The notes beneath the pieces are model-generated. The model worked only from the letters and a program-made list of their open reading frames with translations, was not told the origin of the DNA and did no database searches. A program made the position numbers and the translations under genes. 64,000 nt of DNA from contig NZ_VIVK01000001.1 of assembly GCF_007828865.1 (NCBI RefSeq), forward strand, positions 5,332,001-5,396,000, read 5' to 3'. The DNA is from Kribbella amoyensis. GTDB taxonomy: Bacteria; Actinomycetota; Actinomycetes; Propionibacteriales; Kribbellaceae. Below, piece by piece: positions 24,419 to 33,246 of the stretch. Position 1 is the first letter of the stretch; every line of letters begins with the position of its first letter.

Positions 24419-25279
24419 ATGCGCTATCTGTGGAGGATCCCGGCGGCGGTGATCGCCTGGTTCGTGGCCGGCTTCGCCGCGACCTACCTGGACCGGCTGC
24501 CGGGTGACGCCGGCACGCTGGTCCCGGCCACCGGGTCCCGGGTGGACCTGCTCGTCCTGGGCGGGTTCGCCGGGGGAGTGGCCGCTGGCCTGCTGGCCGC
24601 CCGGTTGCGGGTGACCGTGCCGCTCGTCCTGGTGGTTGCCGCCGGCACCTGGTGGTGGAGCGGCCACTCGCTCGACCAGCGCGACCTGCTGATCACGTTG
24701 CTGGTGGCAAGCGTCGTCGGCGGGTTCTGCGGCGCGCTCGGCACCCGGAGCACCGTGATGGCCGCCCTCGCGCTGGCGGTCCCGGTCGCCTGGTACGCCC
24801 TGCGCCCGGCCGCCCGGCTCGAGGACTGGCGGTGGCTCTGGCAGCTCAACGGGCTGCTCGTCGGTGCCGGACTCGCGCTGCTGCTCTACATCTGCTGCTG
24901 GCGCCGCGGGTGGCGGTCGGCGTCCTTCTGGCCGTTCGTCGCCGGGGCGTACCTGCTGGGCTTCGGCGTGGTCCAGGGCGTGCGGGCGATCGCGGGATCG
25001 ATGGGCGGCCCGGTGAACGAGGTCGCCGACCAGGGGACGCACGCGTTCTTCCAGGCGTTCGAGCCGCTGCTCCGCGAGTACTGGCCGTGGCTGGTGCTGG
25101 GCGTGCTGCTCGCGATCCCGATGACGGCCCTCAAACTCCGCGCCCTGCCGCCTCCGCCGCCCCCGCCCGACCCGTACGCCGAGCGCGGCAACGATGCCGT
25201 CCTCTCCGACGACCTGGACTGGATCGACCAGCAGGAGCAGCCCCGACGCCTGCTCAGCCGCCGGCAGCCGGTGAGCTGA
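24419..25279 (+). CDS. Polytopic membrane protein of unknown function
   Basis: 286 residues with about seven transmembrane helices (for example IPAAVIAWFVAGFAATYL, DLLVLGGFAGGVAAGLLAA, LLVGAGLALLLYICCW and PWLVLGVLLAIPMTAL). A long extracytoplasmic or loop segment follows GVVQGVRAIAGSMGGPVNEV. The C-terminal tail is cytoplasmic-looking, with a run of eight prolines and an acidic end. I do not recognise the family. A small hairpin (GCTTTC 24394-24399 with GAAAGC 24405-24410) lies just before the ATG. It converges on the DyP gene with a 6-base gap. Confidence 0.75.
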   Translation: MRYLWRIPAAVIAWFVAGFAATYLDRLPGDAGTLVPATGSRVDLLVLGGFAGGVAAGLLAARLRVTVPLVLVVAAGTWWWSGHSLDQRDLLITLLVASVVGGFCGALGTRSTVMAALALAVPVAWYALRPAARLEDWRWLWQLNGLLVGAGLALLLYICCWRRGWRSASFWPFVAGAYLLGFGVVQGVRAIAGSMGGPVNEVADQGTHAFFQAFEPLLREYWPWLVLGVLLAIPMTALKLRALPPPPPPPDPYAERGNDAVLSDDLDWIDQQEQPRRLLSRRQPVS

Positions 25280-25285
25280 CCCGGT

Positions 25286-26488
25286 TCAGCGCAGCAGGCT
25301 CTCGGCGAGCCAGCCACCTTCGCGGAAGCCCGGCGGGATCGCGAAGACGGCCGAGCCGATCGTGGTGGTCCACTCGTTCAGGGCGTCGGCCGCGTCGAGC
25401 CTGGCCAGCAACGGCAGGAACTGGCCGGAGACGTCCGCCTGGTAGCTGAGGAAGACGAGACCGCTCTCGCGGACGGCGCCCGTGTCCCGCACGTAGTTCA
25501 GGCCTTTCCGGAAGATCCGCCGGCCGTCGTTCTCGCTGGGGTGGGAGAGCCGCGAGTGCGCGTTCCCGGCGATCACCAGCCGGCCGTCGGCGTCACGGGC
25601 GTCCAGATCGAGGTCGTCGTGCTCGGCTGTACCGGTCAGCGGAGCGCCCGTGGACAGCTTGCGGCCGACGGCGCGTTCCTGTTCGGACCTGGTCAGCTCG
25701 TCCCAGGTGTCGAGGTTCATCATGATCCGCCGGACCACGAGCGTCGTCCCACCACGGAACCACTCCGGCCCCTCGGCCCAGACGGTCGCGTCGAAGTCCG
25801 GCGTACCCGGTGCCGGGTTGCCGGTGCCGTCCACCTGGCCGAAGAGATTCCGGCCGGTGACGGGTCGTCCGTCGGGGCCGGTGCCGTTCCAGAAGCCGCT
25901 CTGCCGCCAGGTGGGTTCGGCGAACGGCGCCGCGTCCGCGACCAGCCGCCGAACCGCGTGAACGACCGAGACCGGGTCGTCGGCGCCGACCAGGACGAGC
26001 AGGTCCCCACCGGACCAGCCGGGCTGCAACCGGTCGTGCTTCATCACGGGAAGCTCGGCGAATCCCGGTGGCTTGGCGGTCGTGAGCCCGGGCAACGTGA
26101 AGACCCGAGGACCGAATCCGACCGTGACGGTGAGGGCGGCGTTCGGTACCGCCAGCTCGGGTGCCGTGTCACCGGGAGCCGGGCGGCCCGCGGTCAGGGC
26201 GACGATGTCGGCGGTCCACAGCCGCATCAGCCGGCCGAGCGCGGCCCGATCCGAACCACCGAGCAGGTTGAGCGCGACGAGCTCCGCGTGCTTGGGAGGT
26301 GCGGCCGCGATGGCGGGCTGGTGGTCGCCGTACGGCGTGAGGTCGCGGGTCTGCCCGGCCTCGACGGGATCGTTGCCCTCAGCCCGCAATCCGGCGGCCG
26401 TCGCGCCGCCCGCCACGACCGCACCGGCGACCGCGGCCCCGGCGTACCCGAACAGCCGGCGACGGCTCGGGCCGGTCTGCTCGGTCAA
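25286..26488 (-). CDS. DyP-type haem peroxidase, Tat-exported
   Basis: 400 residues. The N-terminus MTEQTGPSRRRLFGYAG is a twin-arginine signal followed by a hydrophobic stretch. The DyP motif GxxDG appears as FGQVDGTGNP. The proximal region GGTTLVVRRIMMNLDTWDEL and the late NAHSRLSHPSENDGRRIFRKG segment, with haem-ligand His and Arg, are present. The ATG overlaps the stop of the PCuAC gene by 4 bases (ATGA). In Streptomyces lividans a DyP enzyme (DtpA) is encoded beside copper chaperones and supports maturation of a copper oxidase, so a copper-linked role is likelier than iron release by an EfeUOB system, for which no partners are seen. Confidence 0.92.
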   Translation of the reverse strand: MTEQTGPSRRRLFGYAGAAVAGAVVAGGATAAGLRAEGNDPVEAGQTRDLTPYGDHQPAIAAAPPKHAELVALNLLGGSDRAALGRLMRLWTADIVALTAGRPAPGDTAPELAVPNAALTVTVGFGPRVFTLPGLTTAKPPGFAELPVMKHDRLQPGWSGGDLLVLVGADDPVSVVHAVRRLVADAAPFAEPTWRQSGFWNGTGPDGRPVTGRNLFGQVDGTGNPAPGTPDFDATVWAEGPEWFRGGTTLVVRRIMMNLDTWDELTRSEQERAVGRKLSTGAPLTGTAEHDDLDLDARDADGRLVIAGNAHSRLSHPSENDGRRIFRKGLNYVRDTGAVRESGLVFLSYQADVSGQFLPLLARLDAADALNEWTTTIGSAVFAIPPGFREGGWLAESLLR

Positions 26489-27018
26489 GGGGCCGGGGTG
26501 GGGGTTTCGGACGGGTGGTAGTGCTCCTCTTCCTCGGTGAAGTTCTTCACCGGGACGGTCAGGTCGTGTGAGGTCCCGTCGGAGAACGTCAGCGTCAGCG
26601 GCACCTCGTCACCGGGCTTCAGCGCCTTGCCGAGCTGCATCAGCATCACGTGGTCGCCGCTCGGCTTGAGGTGCGTGTGCGACTCCTTCGGCACGGTGAT
26701 CCCGCCGGCCTTCTCCTGCATCACCATCTTGCCGTCCCGCATCGCCATCTCGTGCAGCTGGACCATCCCGGCCACCGGAGAGGTTGCCGAGGTCAACTTG
26801 ATGTCCGCGCCGCTCGGATTCGTCAGCGACATGAACGCGGCCGTCATCGAGGTGTCCTTGGCGCCGACCGTGGCCCGCACCCAGGCGTCCTCGACGATCA
26901 CCGTCGGCTTGGCCGCGACGGTCTCGGCCGCCGGAGCCGTCTTGTCCTCCCCGGAACCGCAGGACACCAGCAGGGGCAGGGCGACGGCGAAACACGCCAG
27001 CAGCAACGTCTTCTTCAC
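26485..27018 (-). CDS. PCuAC-family periplasmic copper chaperone lipoprotein
   Basis: 177 residues from the GTG at 27018. The signal peptide VKKTLLLACFAVALPLLVSC ends in a lipobox, so the mature protein is anchored by Cys20. The Cu(I) site of PCuAC proteins, His and Met residues spread over HEMAMRDGKMV and SHTHLKPSGDHVMLM, is complete. A C-terminal EEEEHYHPSE stretch adds possible metal ligands. It is the first gene of a two-gene operon with the DyP peroxidase. PCuAC proteins load copper into cytochrome oxidase or other secreted cuproenzymes. Confidence 0.93.
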   Translation of the reverse strand: MKKTLLLACFAVALPLLVSCGSGEDKTAPAAETVAAKPTVIVEDAWVRATVGAKDTSMTAAFMSLTNPSGADIKLTSATSPVAGMVQLHEMAMRDGKMVMQEKAGGITVPKESHTHLKPSGDHVMLMQLGKALKPGDEVPLTLTFSDGTSHDLTVPVKNFTEEEEHYHPSETPTPAP

Positions 27019-27094
27019 GGACTGGCCAACGAGGCGCGGCCGGTCCGAGTTCCGGGGGAGCGGGGGCACCGGTGTGTCCCCGCTCACCCACCCG

Positions 27095-29902
27095 TCATTC
27101 GGCTGCGTCGTCAGGTTCCTCGTCGGGCTTGACGAAGTCCGGGTCGCCGCCTTCGTCGCCGGACCGCGAACCAGCCTGGGCCAGGTGCGACACCGACTCC
27201 AGCTCCGCCAGGACGGACTGGTGCTGGTCAACGCAGAGCACGACCAGGTCGCCGGGGTTCGAGCGGCCGAGTGCGTGCTGCACCGCGGACAACTCCTCCA
27301 GCACCGTCTCGACCGAGCGGCACCGTGCACCGTCGGCCATCGCGGCCCGGATACCTTCGGTGATGAGCTCCGCCGACTCGCCCCGCTTGCGTCCGCGCAG
27401 CCGGACGTCCTCGCGGACCACGATCACGTCGAAGTGCCGTGCGGCCACGTCGCCGAGCTCGCGCATGTCGTCGTCCCGCCGGTCACCCGCGGTCGCGATC
27501 ACGCCGATCCGCGACGGCCGGCCCGCCTCGGAGGAGGCGCCGAGGCTCTCGCCGAGCTTGTCCACGAAGTCGCCGAGCATCCGCATCGCCGGCGCGTTGT
27601 GGCAGTAGTCGACGATCACGTGCCGGCCGTCCACCTCCAGCTCGTTCAGCCGGCCGGGCGACAGGTAGTACGAGGTGTTGAACGTGCGCAGGCCCTGCCG
27701 GATGTCATGCAGCGGCGCACCGGCGGCGAACGCGGCGGCCGCGGCGGCCATCACGTTCTGCACGTTCATCGTGGCCCGGCCGCCGAACGTTGCCGGCAGC
27801 AAGTGTGTCCAGACCAGCTGCATCGACCGGGTGCCGTGCTTCATCACGATCATGTCGCCCAGCTCGGACCGCTCCAGCACGACCGCCCGGCCGCCGCGCC
27901 GGCAGTGCCCCTCGATGTAGTCGCGGACCTCGCTGCCCGCCTCGGCCATGCTGAACCAGACCACCTGACCCGAGCAGCGCCGGCGCATCTTGCGGACCAG
28001 CGGGTCGTCCGCGTTGAGCACGGCGAACCCGTCCCGCGGTACCGCCTCGACCAGGACGGCCTTCACGTCGGCGAGCTGCTCCAGCGTGTCCACACCGCGC
28101 AGACCGAGGTGGTCGGGCTGGATGTTCAGCACCACGGCGACGTCGTTGCGCTCGTACCCGAGTCCCTCCCGCAGGATCCCGCCGCGGGCGACCTCGAACA
28201 CGGCGAAGTCGACGCGCGGGTTCTGCAGCACCATCCGGGCCGACTTCGGGCCGGACGCGTCGGACCGGATCACCAACCGCTCGTCGATCACGATGCCGTC
28301 GGTCGAGGTCATCCCGACCTTGCGGCCCAGACCCTTGAGGACGTGGCTGATCATCCGCGCGGTGGTGGTCTTGCCGTTCGTCCCGGTCACCGCGACGATC
28401 GGGATCCGGCTCTTCGCCCCCGGCGGGAACAGCATGTCCACCACCGGCTTGGCGATGTACTGCGGTTCGCCGACCGTCGGGTTGGTGTGCATCCGGAACC
28501 CGGGGGCCGCGTTCACCTCGCAGATCGCGCCGCCGGTCTCCCGGACCGGCTGGGTGATGTCCGGGCAGATGAAGTCGATGCCGGCGATGTCGAGCCCGAT
28601 CATCCGGGCCGCCTCCTCGGCGATCTCGACGTTCTCCGGGTGCGCCTCGAGGGTCCGGTCGATCGAGATGCCACCGGTCGACATGTTGCCGGTCAGGGTG
28701 AGCTTGACCATCACGTCCTCGGGCGGCACGTCGTCCAGCTCGAAGCCCTGGCCGCGGACGAGTTCACGGGCCGCGTTGTTGAGGGTGATCCGGGTCAGGA
28801 TCTTCTCGTGGCCGACGCCGCGACGCGGATCAGCGTTGGTGATGTCGACCAGTTCGGCGATCGTGTGTACTCCGTCGCCGACCACGTGCGCGGGGACCCG
28901 CTCGGCGATGGCCTCCATCCGGCCGTTGATGATCAGGCAGCGGTAGTCCTTGCCGGTGACGAAGTTCTCCACGATCACCCAGCCCCGGCGGGACTGCTCG
29001 GCCGCGATCGGGAACGCCGCCCGGACCGCGTCCGCGTCCTGCAGGTCCAGGCAGACCCCGCGGCCGTGGTTGCCGTCGAGCGGCTTGCAGACCACCGGGT
29101 ACCCGATCTTGTTCGCGACCGTGACGGCTTCGTCGACCGTCCGGACCGAGTCGGAGCGCGGGACCGGCAGACCAGCGGACGCGAGCAGCCGGGTGGTCAG
29201 GTCCTTGTCGCTGGCCACGTCGACCGCGATCGAGCCGGTCTCGGACGTCATCGTGGCCCGGATCCGCTTCGCGTACACGCCCTGGCCGAGCTGGACCAGG
29301 CTGGCCTTGTTCAGCCGGATCCAGGGGATGTCGCGGGACACCGCCTCGTCCACGATCGCCTGCGTGGACGGCCCGAACGCGGTTCGCTCGGCCTGCTTGA
29401 TGAAGCGCTCGAGCTCGGTGGTGAAGTCGAAGTCCGGGTCCGGCTGGACCAGGTGGTTGACGAACCGGACCGCGAGCTCGCCGGCGGCCAGGCCGACCGC
29501 CTCGTCGGCGTACGCGTAGGTGATGTTGTACCGGCCGGGCACACCCTTGACCTGGCGGGTCTTGCCGCGCCGCATGTCGTGGCCGGCCTCCTGCTGCAGC
29601 TGCAGGGCGACGTGCTCGGCGATGTGGCCGAGCCAGGTCCCCTCGTGCAGGCGCTCGATGAACCCGCCCTTGCGGCCGCGCGAGCAGTGGTGCTGGTCGA
29701 GCCGGGGCAGGTCCGCGAGCAACCGCTCGGTGAAACCGGGGATGGTGTTGGACGGGAAGCTCTCCAGCGATCCCAGGTCGACCACCAGGTGGATGGCCGG
29801 GTCGTAACTCCAGACGTTCGGCCCGCGGTAGACGCGGGTCTCGATGATCTTCAGGTCCGGGCTGGGGGCGCCCTGGGGCGGGGTCGAGGCGGTGTCGGTC
29901 AT
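27095..29902 (-). CDS. cphA: Cyanophycin synthetase
   Basis: 935-residue enzyme that polymerises Asp and Arg into cyanophycin using ATP. The N-terminal domain spans ~1-165 (ETRVYRGPNVWSYDPAIHL). An ATP-grasp domain spans ~170-480 (YPVVCKPLDGNHGRGVCLDLQ, AICEVNAAPGFRMH). The Mur-ligase part starts with VAVTGTNGKTTTARM near residue 500 and continues with DHLGLRGVDTLEQLADVKAVLV and YCHNAPAMRMLGDFVDKLGES. All three domains are intact and the length fits CphA. The start codon overlaps the cyanophycinase stop by 4 bases (ATGA), so the two form an operon. Product is a nitrogen/carbon store. Confidence 0.94.
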   Translation of the reverse strand: MTDTASTPPQGAPSPDLKIIETRVYRGPNVWSYDPAIHLVVDLGSLESFPSNTIPGFTERLLADLPRLDQHHCSRGRKGGFIERLHEGTWLGHIAEHVALQLQQEAGHDMRRGKTRQVKGVPGRYNITYAYADEAVGLAAGELAVRFVNHLVQPDPDFDFTTELERFIKQAERTAFGPSTQAIVDEAVSRDIPWIRLNKASLVQLGQGVYAKRIRATMTSETGSIAVDVASDKDLTTRLLASAGLPVPRSDSVRTVDEAVTVANKIGYPVVCKPLDGNHGRGVCLDLQDADAVRAAFPIAAEQSRRGWVIVENFVTGKDYRCLIINGRMEAIAERVPAHVVGDGVHTIAELVDITNADPRRGVGHEKILTRITLNNAARELVRGQGFELDDVPPEDVMVKLTLTGNMSTGGISIDRTLEAHPENVEIAEEAARMIGLDIAGIDFICPDITQPVRETGGAICEVNAAPGFRMHTNPTVGEPQYIAKPVVDMLFPPGAKSRIPIVAVTGTNGKTTTARMISHVLKGLGRKVGMTSTDGIVIDERLVIRSDASGPKSARMVLQNPRVDFAVFEVARGGILREGLGYERNDVAVVLNIQPDHLGLRGVDTLEQLADVKAVLVEAVPRDGFAVLNADDPLVRKMRRRCSGQVVWFSMAEAGSEVRDYIEGHCRRGGRAVVLERSELGDMIVMKHGTRSMQLVWTHLLPATFGGRATMNVQNVMAAAAAAFAAGAPLHDIRQGLRTFNTSYYLSPGRLNELEVDGRHVIVDYCHNAPAMRMLGDFVDKLGESLGASSEAGRPSRIGVIATAGDRRDDDMRELGDVAARHFDVIVVREDVRLRGRKRGESAELITEGIRAAMADGARCRSVETVLEELSAVQHALGRSNPGDLVVLCVDQHQSVLAELESVSHLAQAGSRSGDEGGDPDFVKPDEEPDDAAE

Positions 29903-30996
29903 ACGGTCCCACTGTCTGGTTGCGGCTGGCTGTCCGGCCCGGAGGCCGGCTCGTGTTCTGGTCGGCTGGGTTCGGCGCCCGGGCGCAGGGGCTCGGTCGC
30001 CTCCGGTCTGGACTCGGCCGCCGCCGCACGTCTGCTGGTCTGGGCGACCCGCTTGCCGGCCCGGCGCTTGCGCTCGGCGTAGTACCGCGGCGACACCCCC
30101 TCCGCCGCGATCTCCCTGGCCAGCTTGCGCAGATCCGCGCCGGCCGCCTGCATCTCGGCGATCTCCTCGGCCGGCGGTTGCGGCCCGTACGACAGCAGGG
30201 CGCGCGCCTTCAGGTCGAACGTCGCCGTGGCCGGCAGGACGTGCAGCACCACCCCGGACGCGAGCAACGCCTCGGATCGCTTGGCGTGGTGGGCGTTCGA
30301 GGTGATCCGGCTGCCGTCGAAGATCGTCACCGCGCCGCGGCCGACCACCTCCAGATGGGTGCCGCGGACCACGGCGGCGGTGTCCTCGTCCACGCCGATC
30401 CCGAGCAGCCCCGGGGACTGCGCGACCAGCGACAGCAACCGGCCGTACCGGTTCCGCTGGGCGAAGTGCTGGTCGACGATCGCGCCCTGGACCAGCCCGA
30501 GTCCGCCGGCCAGCTGGCTCATCCGCTGCCGCGGCGTCGCCCCGGACCGCCCGAACGCGATCATGTGCTCGGCCAGGATGCTCGCGCCCGCCGACGTCCC
30601 ACCGACGGCGGCACCCCGCGCGTGCGCCGCGGTCACGGCCCGGCCGAACGCCGTCCCGGTGACCACGCCACTCAGCTTGAGCTGGTTGCCGCCGGTCATG
30701 AAGATCCCGGTCGCGCTGGCCAGCGGCTCGACGAACGCCGGGTCGTCGGCGTCTTCGCGCGTCTCCGGCCGGACCCCGACCACGGTCTCGGCGCCGAGTG
30801 CGGCGAACAGGGCGGAGTACACGTCGACCACGTCGGGCCCGAGCGACGACGCCGTCGGCACGACCGCGATCCGGGCCCGGGCCCCACCGGCCGCCTCCAC
30901 GAACTCCTGCAGCACCGTGCGCTTCTTCAGCTTGTCCTCGGCGCCACCGATCGCGAACAACGGCCCCGGCCCGCTGTGCACCCCTGGTTCAGACAT
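29899..30996 (-). CDS. cphB: Cyanophycinase
   Basis: 365-residue serine exopeptidase of family S51 that cuts cyanophycin to beta-Asp-Arg dipeptides. The nucleophile motif GGTSAGASILAEHM (around residue 130), the FMTGGNQLKLSG strand, and GAIVDQHFAQRNRYGRL with GIGVDEDTAAVV are all present. An Ala/Arg/Pro-rich tail of ~55 residues follows the catalytic domain. I chose the ATG at 30996 (MSEPGVHSG); a GTG at 31041 would add 15 residues, and neither has a clear ribosome site. It is read first in the cphB-cphA operon. Confidence 0.93.
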   Translation of the reverse strand: MSEPGVHSGPGPLFAIGGAEDKLKKRTVLQEFVEAAGGARARIAVVPTASSLGPDVVDVYSALFAALGAETVVGVRPETREDADDPAFVEPLASATGIFMTGGNQLKLSGVVTGTAFGRAVTAAHARGAAVGGTSAGASILAEHMIAFGRSGATPRQRMSQLAGGLGLVQGAIVDQHFAQRNRYGRLLSLVAQSPGLLGIGVDEDTAAVVRGTHLEVVGRGAVTIFDGSRITSNAHHAKRSEALLASGVVLHVLPATATFDLKARALLSYGPQPPAEEIAEMQAAGADLRKLAREIAAEGVSPRYYAERKRRAGKRVAQTSRRAAAAESRPEATEPLRPGAEPSRPEHEPASGPDSQPQPDSGTV

Positions 30997-31187
30997 ACGC
31001 GAAGGATAGGTGCTGGGGCCCGTACTCTCCGCGTCGGTCACCGGCGTGTACGCCGACCCCGCCCCGCCTCACCCACGCACCTCCCCGGCCACGCACTTGC
31101 CCTGGCCACGCACCTCGCCGACCTGGCCACGCGGCTGCCGCCCCCGCCACGCACCTCGCCGACCCGGCCATGTGCCTGCCGGCCCGC

Positions 31188-31280
31188 GCACTTTGAGGGG
31201 TTGGCCTGCCAGGTTGCGGGTTGGCCCACCGAATTTCGGGGGGTCAACCCTGCATCTCAGGGGTTAACCCCTCAAAGTGC
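31188..31280. repeat. Long-range inverted repeat GCACTTTGAGGGGTT with inner palindrome
   Basis: GCACTTTGAGGGGTT (31188-31202) is the exact reverse complement of AACCCCTCAAAGTGC (31266-31280), with 63 bases between. The right arm overlaps a perfect 12-base palindrome GGGGTTAACCCC (31260-31271). The ACTTTG core recalls the ACTTTGTGC motif of the two large arrays at 45 and 54 kb. Confidence 0.8.
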
Positions 31281-31347
31281 GGCGGCAGACTCGGCGGCGG
31301 ATGCGGCGGCGGATGCGGCGGGTGGGACGCGCGCCATCGCCGCGAGT

Positions 31348-31370
31348 CACCAGCTCGTCACGAACTGGTG
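31348..31370 (-). terminator. Hairpin downstream of the double-GNAT gene
   Basis: CACCAG (31348-31353) pairs with CTGGTG (31365-31370), and an inner TCGT/ACGA pair extends the stem with one mismatch. It sits 5 bases past the acetyltransferase stop. Confidence 0.65.
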
Positions 31371-31374
31371 ATCG

Positions 31375-32280
31375 TCAGGTCCGGACGCGGTACACGGTGG
31401 TGCTGCGCCGGACCCGCATCCCGAGCCGCTCGTACATCGCGAGCGCGCCCGTCCCCGAATGCGTCCACAGTGTCACCGTGTCCAGGCCCTGCCGCCGGAT
31501 CCCTTCCGCGGCGGCGGCGAGCAACGCCCGCGCGACTCCACGGCCCCGCTGATCCTTGCGAACGGCGAGCTCGTCCACGTACCCCTCCGTCGCGCCAGGA
31601 AGATCGAGGCAGAGCACCGCGCCGACCACCTCGTCACCCGCGATCGCGACCGGCGAGATCCCGGGCGCGAAGCTGGCCCGCTCGATCGTCATCCGGGCCC
31701 ACTCCTCGTACTCCTTACGGCGCGGCTGCCAGTCGTCGAACGCGTCCTGGATCACCTGGTACACGGCCTGCTCGTCGCCCGGCTGGAACGGCCGGATCAC
31801 GATCCCGTCCGGGACCGCGGGTTGTCCGTCCGCAACGGCCATTTCGAGCAACCAGTTCGTCGCCAGCACCTCGTACCCACGGGCGCGCAGCAGCTCGGTC
31901 CCGGCCACGTCGAGGTCGTCGACGGTCTGCGAGACCCACTCGACCCCGACGTCCTTGGCCCGCAGCTCGACCCACCCGACCAGCGCCGTACCGACACCGC
32001 GGCCGCGGAAGTCCGGGTGTACGTCGACCTGCGACCGCCGGCCCCGGTTCACCCAGGCCCACCCGGCGAGCTCGCCGTTCTCATCGACGACGACAAGCGA
32101 GTCGGCCGAAGCGTCGAACCCAGGTCGCGTCAACGAAGCCTCGATCGCGTCCGCCCCGGTTTCCTCCTGCCCGACCAGATCGAGCTCAACTGCCCGGACC
32201 AGTTGGTGGATGGCGCCGACGTCGGCGACGGTCGCGGGCCTGCTGACAAAGGACGCGGGCAGTTCGAGGGGAGAGGTCAC
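31375..32280 (-). CDS. Tandem-GNAT acetyltransferase (mycothiol-synthase-like layout)
   Basis: 301 residues from GTG 32280, with GGAGG 9 bases ahead. Two GNAT domains are in series: the first ends with VDVHPDFRGRGVGTALVGW (residues ~75-95), the second with LAVRKDQRGRGVARALLAAAAEG. Both carry the acetyl-CoA-binding RGRGVG/RGRGVA loop. The layout is that of mycothiol synthase MshD and related double-GNAT enzymes, but the substrate cannot be read from the sequence, and MshD itself is usually found in other surroundings. Confidence 0.85.
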   Translation of the reverse strand: MTSPLELPASFVSRPATVADVGAIHQLVRAVELDLVGQEETGADAIEASLTRPGFDASADSLVVVDENGELAGWAWVNRGRRSQVDVHPDFRGRGVGTALVGWVELRAKDVGVEWVSQTVDDLDVAGTELLRARGYEVLATNWLLEMAVADGQPAVPDGIVIRPFQPGDEQAVYQVIQDAFDDWQPRRKEYEEWARMTIERASFAPGISPVAIAGDEVVGAVLCLDLPGATEGYVDELAVRKDQRGRGVARALLAAAAEGIRRQGLDTVTLWTHSGTGALAMYERLGMRVRRSTTVYRVRT

Positions 32281-32331
32281 GCCCCGGATCCTCCGACCTG
32301 AGTCCACCCACCGCAAACCGATTTCGGTCGG

Positions 32332-32351
32332 GATTGCAGCAAGTTGCAATC
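32332..32351. promoter_or_regulatory. Dyad in the divergent GNAT/lipoprotein promoter region
   Basis: GATTGCA (32332-32338) and TGCAATC (32345-32351) form a 7-base inverted repeat with a 6-base spacer, midway in the 156-base divergent region. It could be an operator, but no candidate regulator is adjacent. Confidence 0.4.
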
Positions 32352-32436
32352 GTCGTTCGGTGCCGCCGGGGTCCTCTCCGTGTGATGATCTGGCGCCGCC
32401 CCGCACCGGCGACCGTCACACCAGGAGGAGTACCCC

Positions 32437-33246
32437 GTGCGTTTCATCGTTCCCTGCCTGTTGGCGTCGGCTCTGGCGCTGTCCGGCTGCGGCGGCGCTC
32501 CGGCGGCCGCGCCGGCGGTGCTCACCCCGAGCCCGACGCCGACGCCGGCAGTGACGTCCCCGGTTCCGGCCGAGCTGACGAAGGCGAACCTGGCGAACCG
32601 GACGCTCGCCGCGCTGAAGAAGAAGGGCAGCTTCCAGGTCGAGGTCCTGCTGATCGAACGCGGGGGCGACAGGCGGTACACCGACCTCGACTACCGCGCG
32701 AACGTCCGGCTGACCGGCACCTCCGCCGACCTCTCGGCGAGCACCAAGGAGGTACCCCTGGTGATCCGGTCGGGCGGAGTCACCTACTTCGAGGACGACA
32801 GCCTCACCGGGAGCAGCCGCCGGCCGTGGGTGCGGCTGAACCCGAAGGGCAAGAGCCGGGCCGAGCGGGACGCGAACGAGATCGCGGACACGGTGATCGG
32901 GCTGGCACTGTCGTACCAGGTCCTCGGCGGGGCGACCCACGCGACCAGCTTCCAGCGGGGTGGGCAACCCGCCGTCGACGCCACCGAAGCGGGGCAGGAG
33001 TACATCTTCACCGTCGATCCGCGCAAGGCGGCGGGGGAGTTCTTCGCCTGGCCGATGATCCGCGACGCGGTCGGCACGCTCAACGTCTCGGTGGCCGTCG
33101 ACGCGCACGAGGTGCCGCGGCGGATCGAATACGTGGTCAGGTCGAAGGACGGATCCTCGCTGAACGTCCGGGTGATCCTGCGCGGCTTCGGTCAGAAGAC
33201 GCCGGTCGTCCCGCCGCCGGCGGCGAAAATCGGCAAGCTGCGCTAG
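32437..33246 (+). CDS. Secreted lipoprotein of unknown function
   Basis: 269 residues. The lipobox ALSGC after a hydrophobic signal peptide marks Cys19 or Cys20 as lipid anchor. A Thr/Pro-rich linker to about residue 45 follows, then a soluble domain (VEVLLIERGGDRRYTDL, LVIRSGGVTYFEDDS, RRIEYVVRSKDGSSLNV) of alternating strands that recalls LppX/LprG-type actinobacterial lipoproteins, though I cannot confirm it. The GTG at 32437 has AGGAGGAG ahead. Its stop overlaps the convergent serB stop within CTAG. Confidence 0.8.
   Translation: MRFIVPCLLASALALSGCGGAPAAAPAVLTPSPTPTPAVTSPVPAELTKANLANRTLAALKKKGSFQVEVLLIERGGDRRYTDLDYRANVRLTGTSADLSASTKEVPLVIRSGGVTYFEDDSLTGSSRRPWVRLNPKGKSRAERDANEIADTVIGLALSYQVLGGATHATSFQRGGQPAVDATEAGQEYIFTVDPRKAAGEFFAWPMIRDAVGTLNVSVAVDAHEVPRRIEYVVRSKDGSSLNVRVILRGFGQKTPVVPPPAAKIGKLR

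Larger units (their letters stand above)
31042..31374. other. Gene-free stretch with short GC-rich repeats
   Basis: About 330 bases between the cyanophycinase start and the acetyltransferase stop. It holds a 24-base near-repeat (31106-31129 and 31147-31170, offset 41), an inverted repeat listed separately, a run of CGGCGGATG repeats (31297-31320) and a terminator hairpin. No frame looks coding: the open frames are low-complexity Pro/Arg-rich. Confidence 0.6.

Noticed and set aside
26537..30082. Open frame of 1181 codons on the plus strand.
   Set aside because: It is antisense to the PCuAC and cphA genes. The codon-position shadow of GC-rich coding DNA explains its length.
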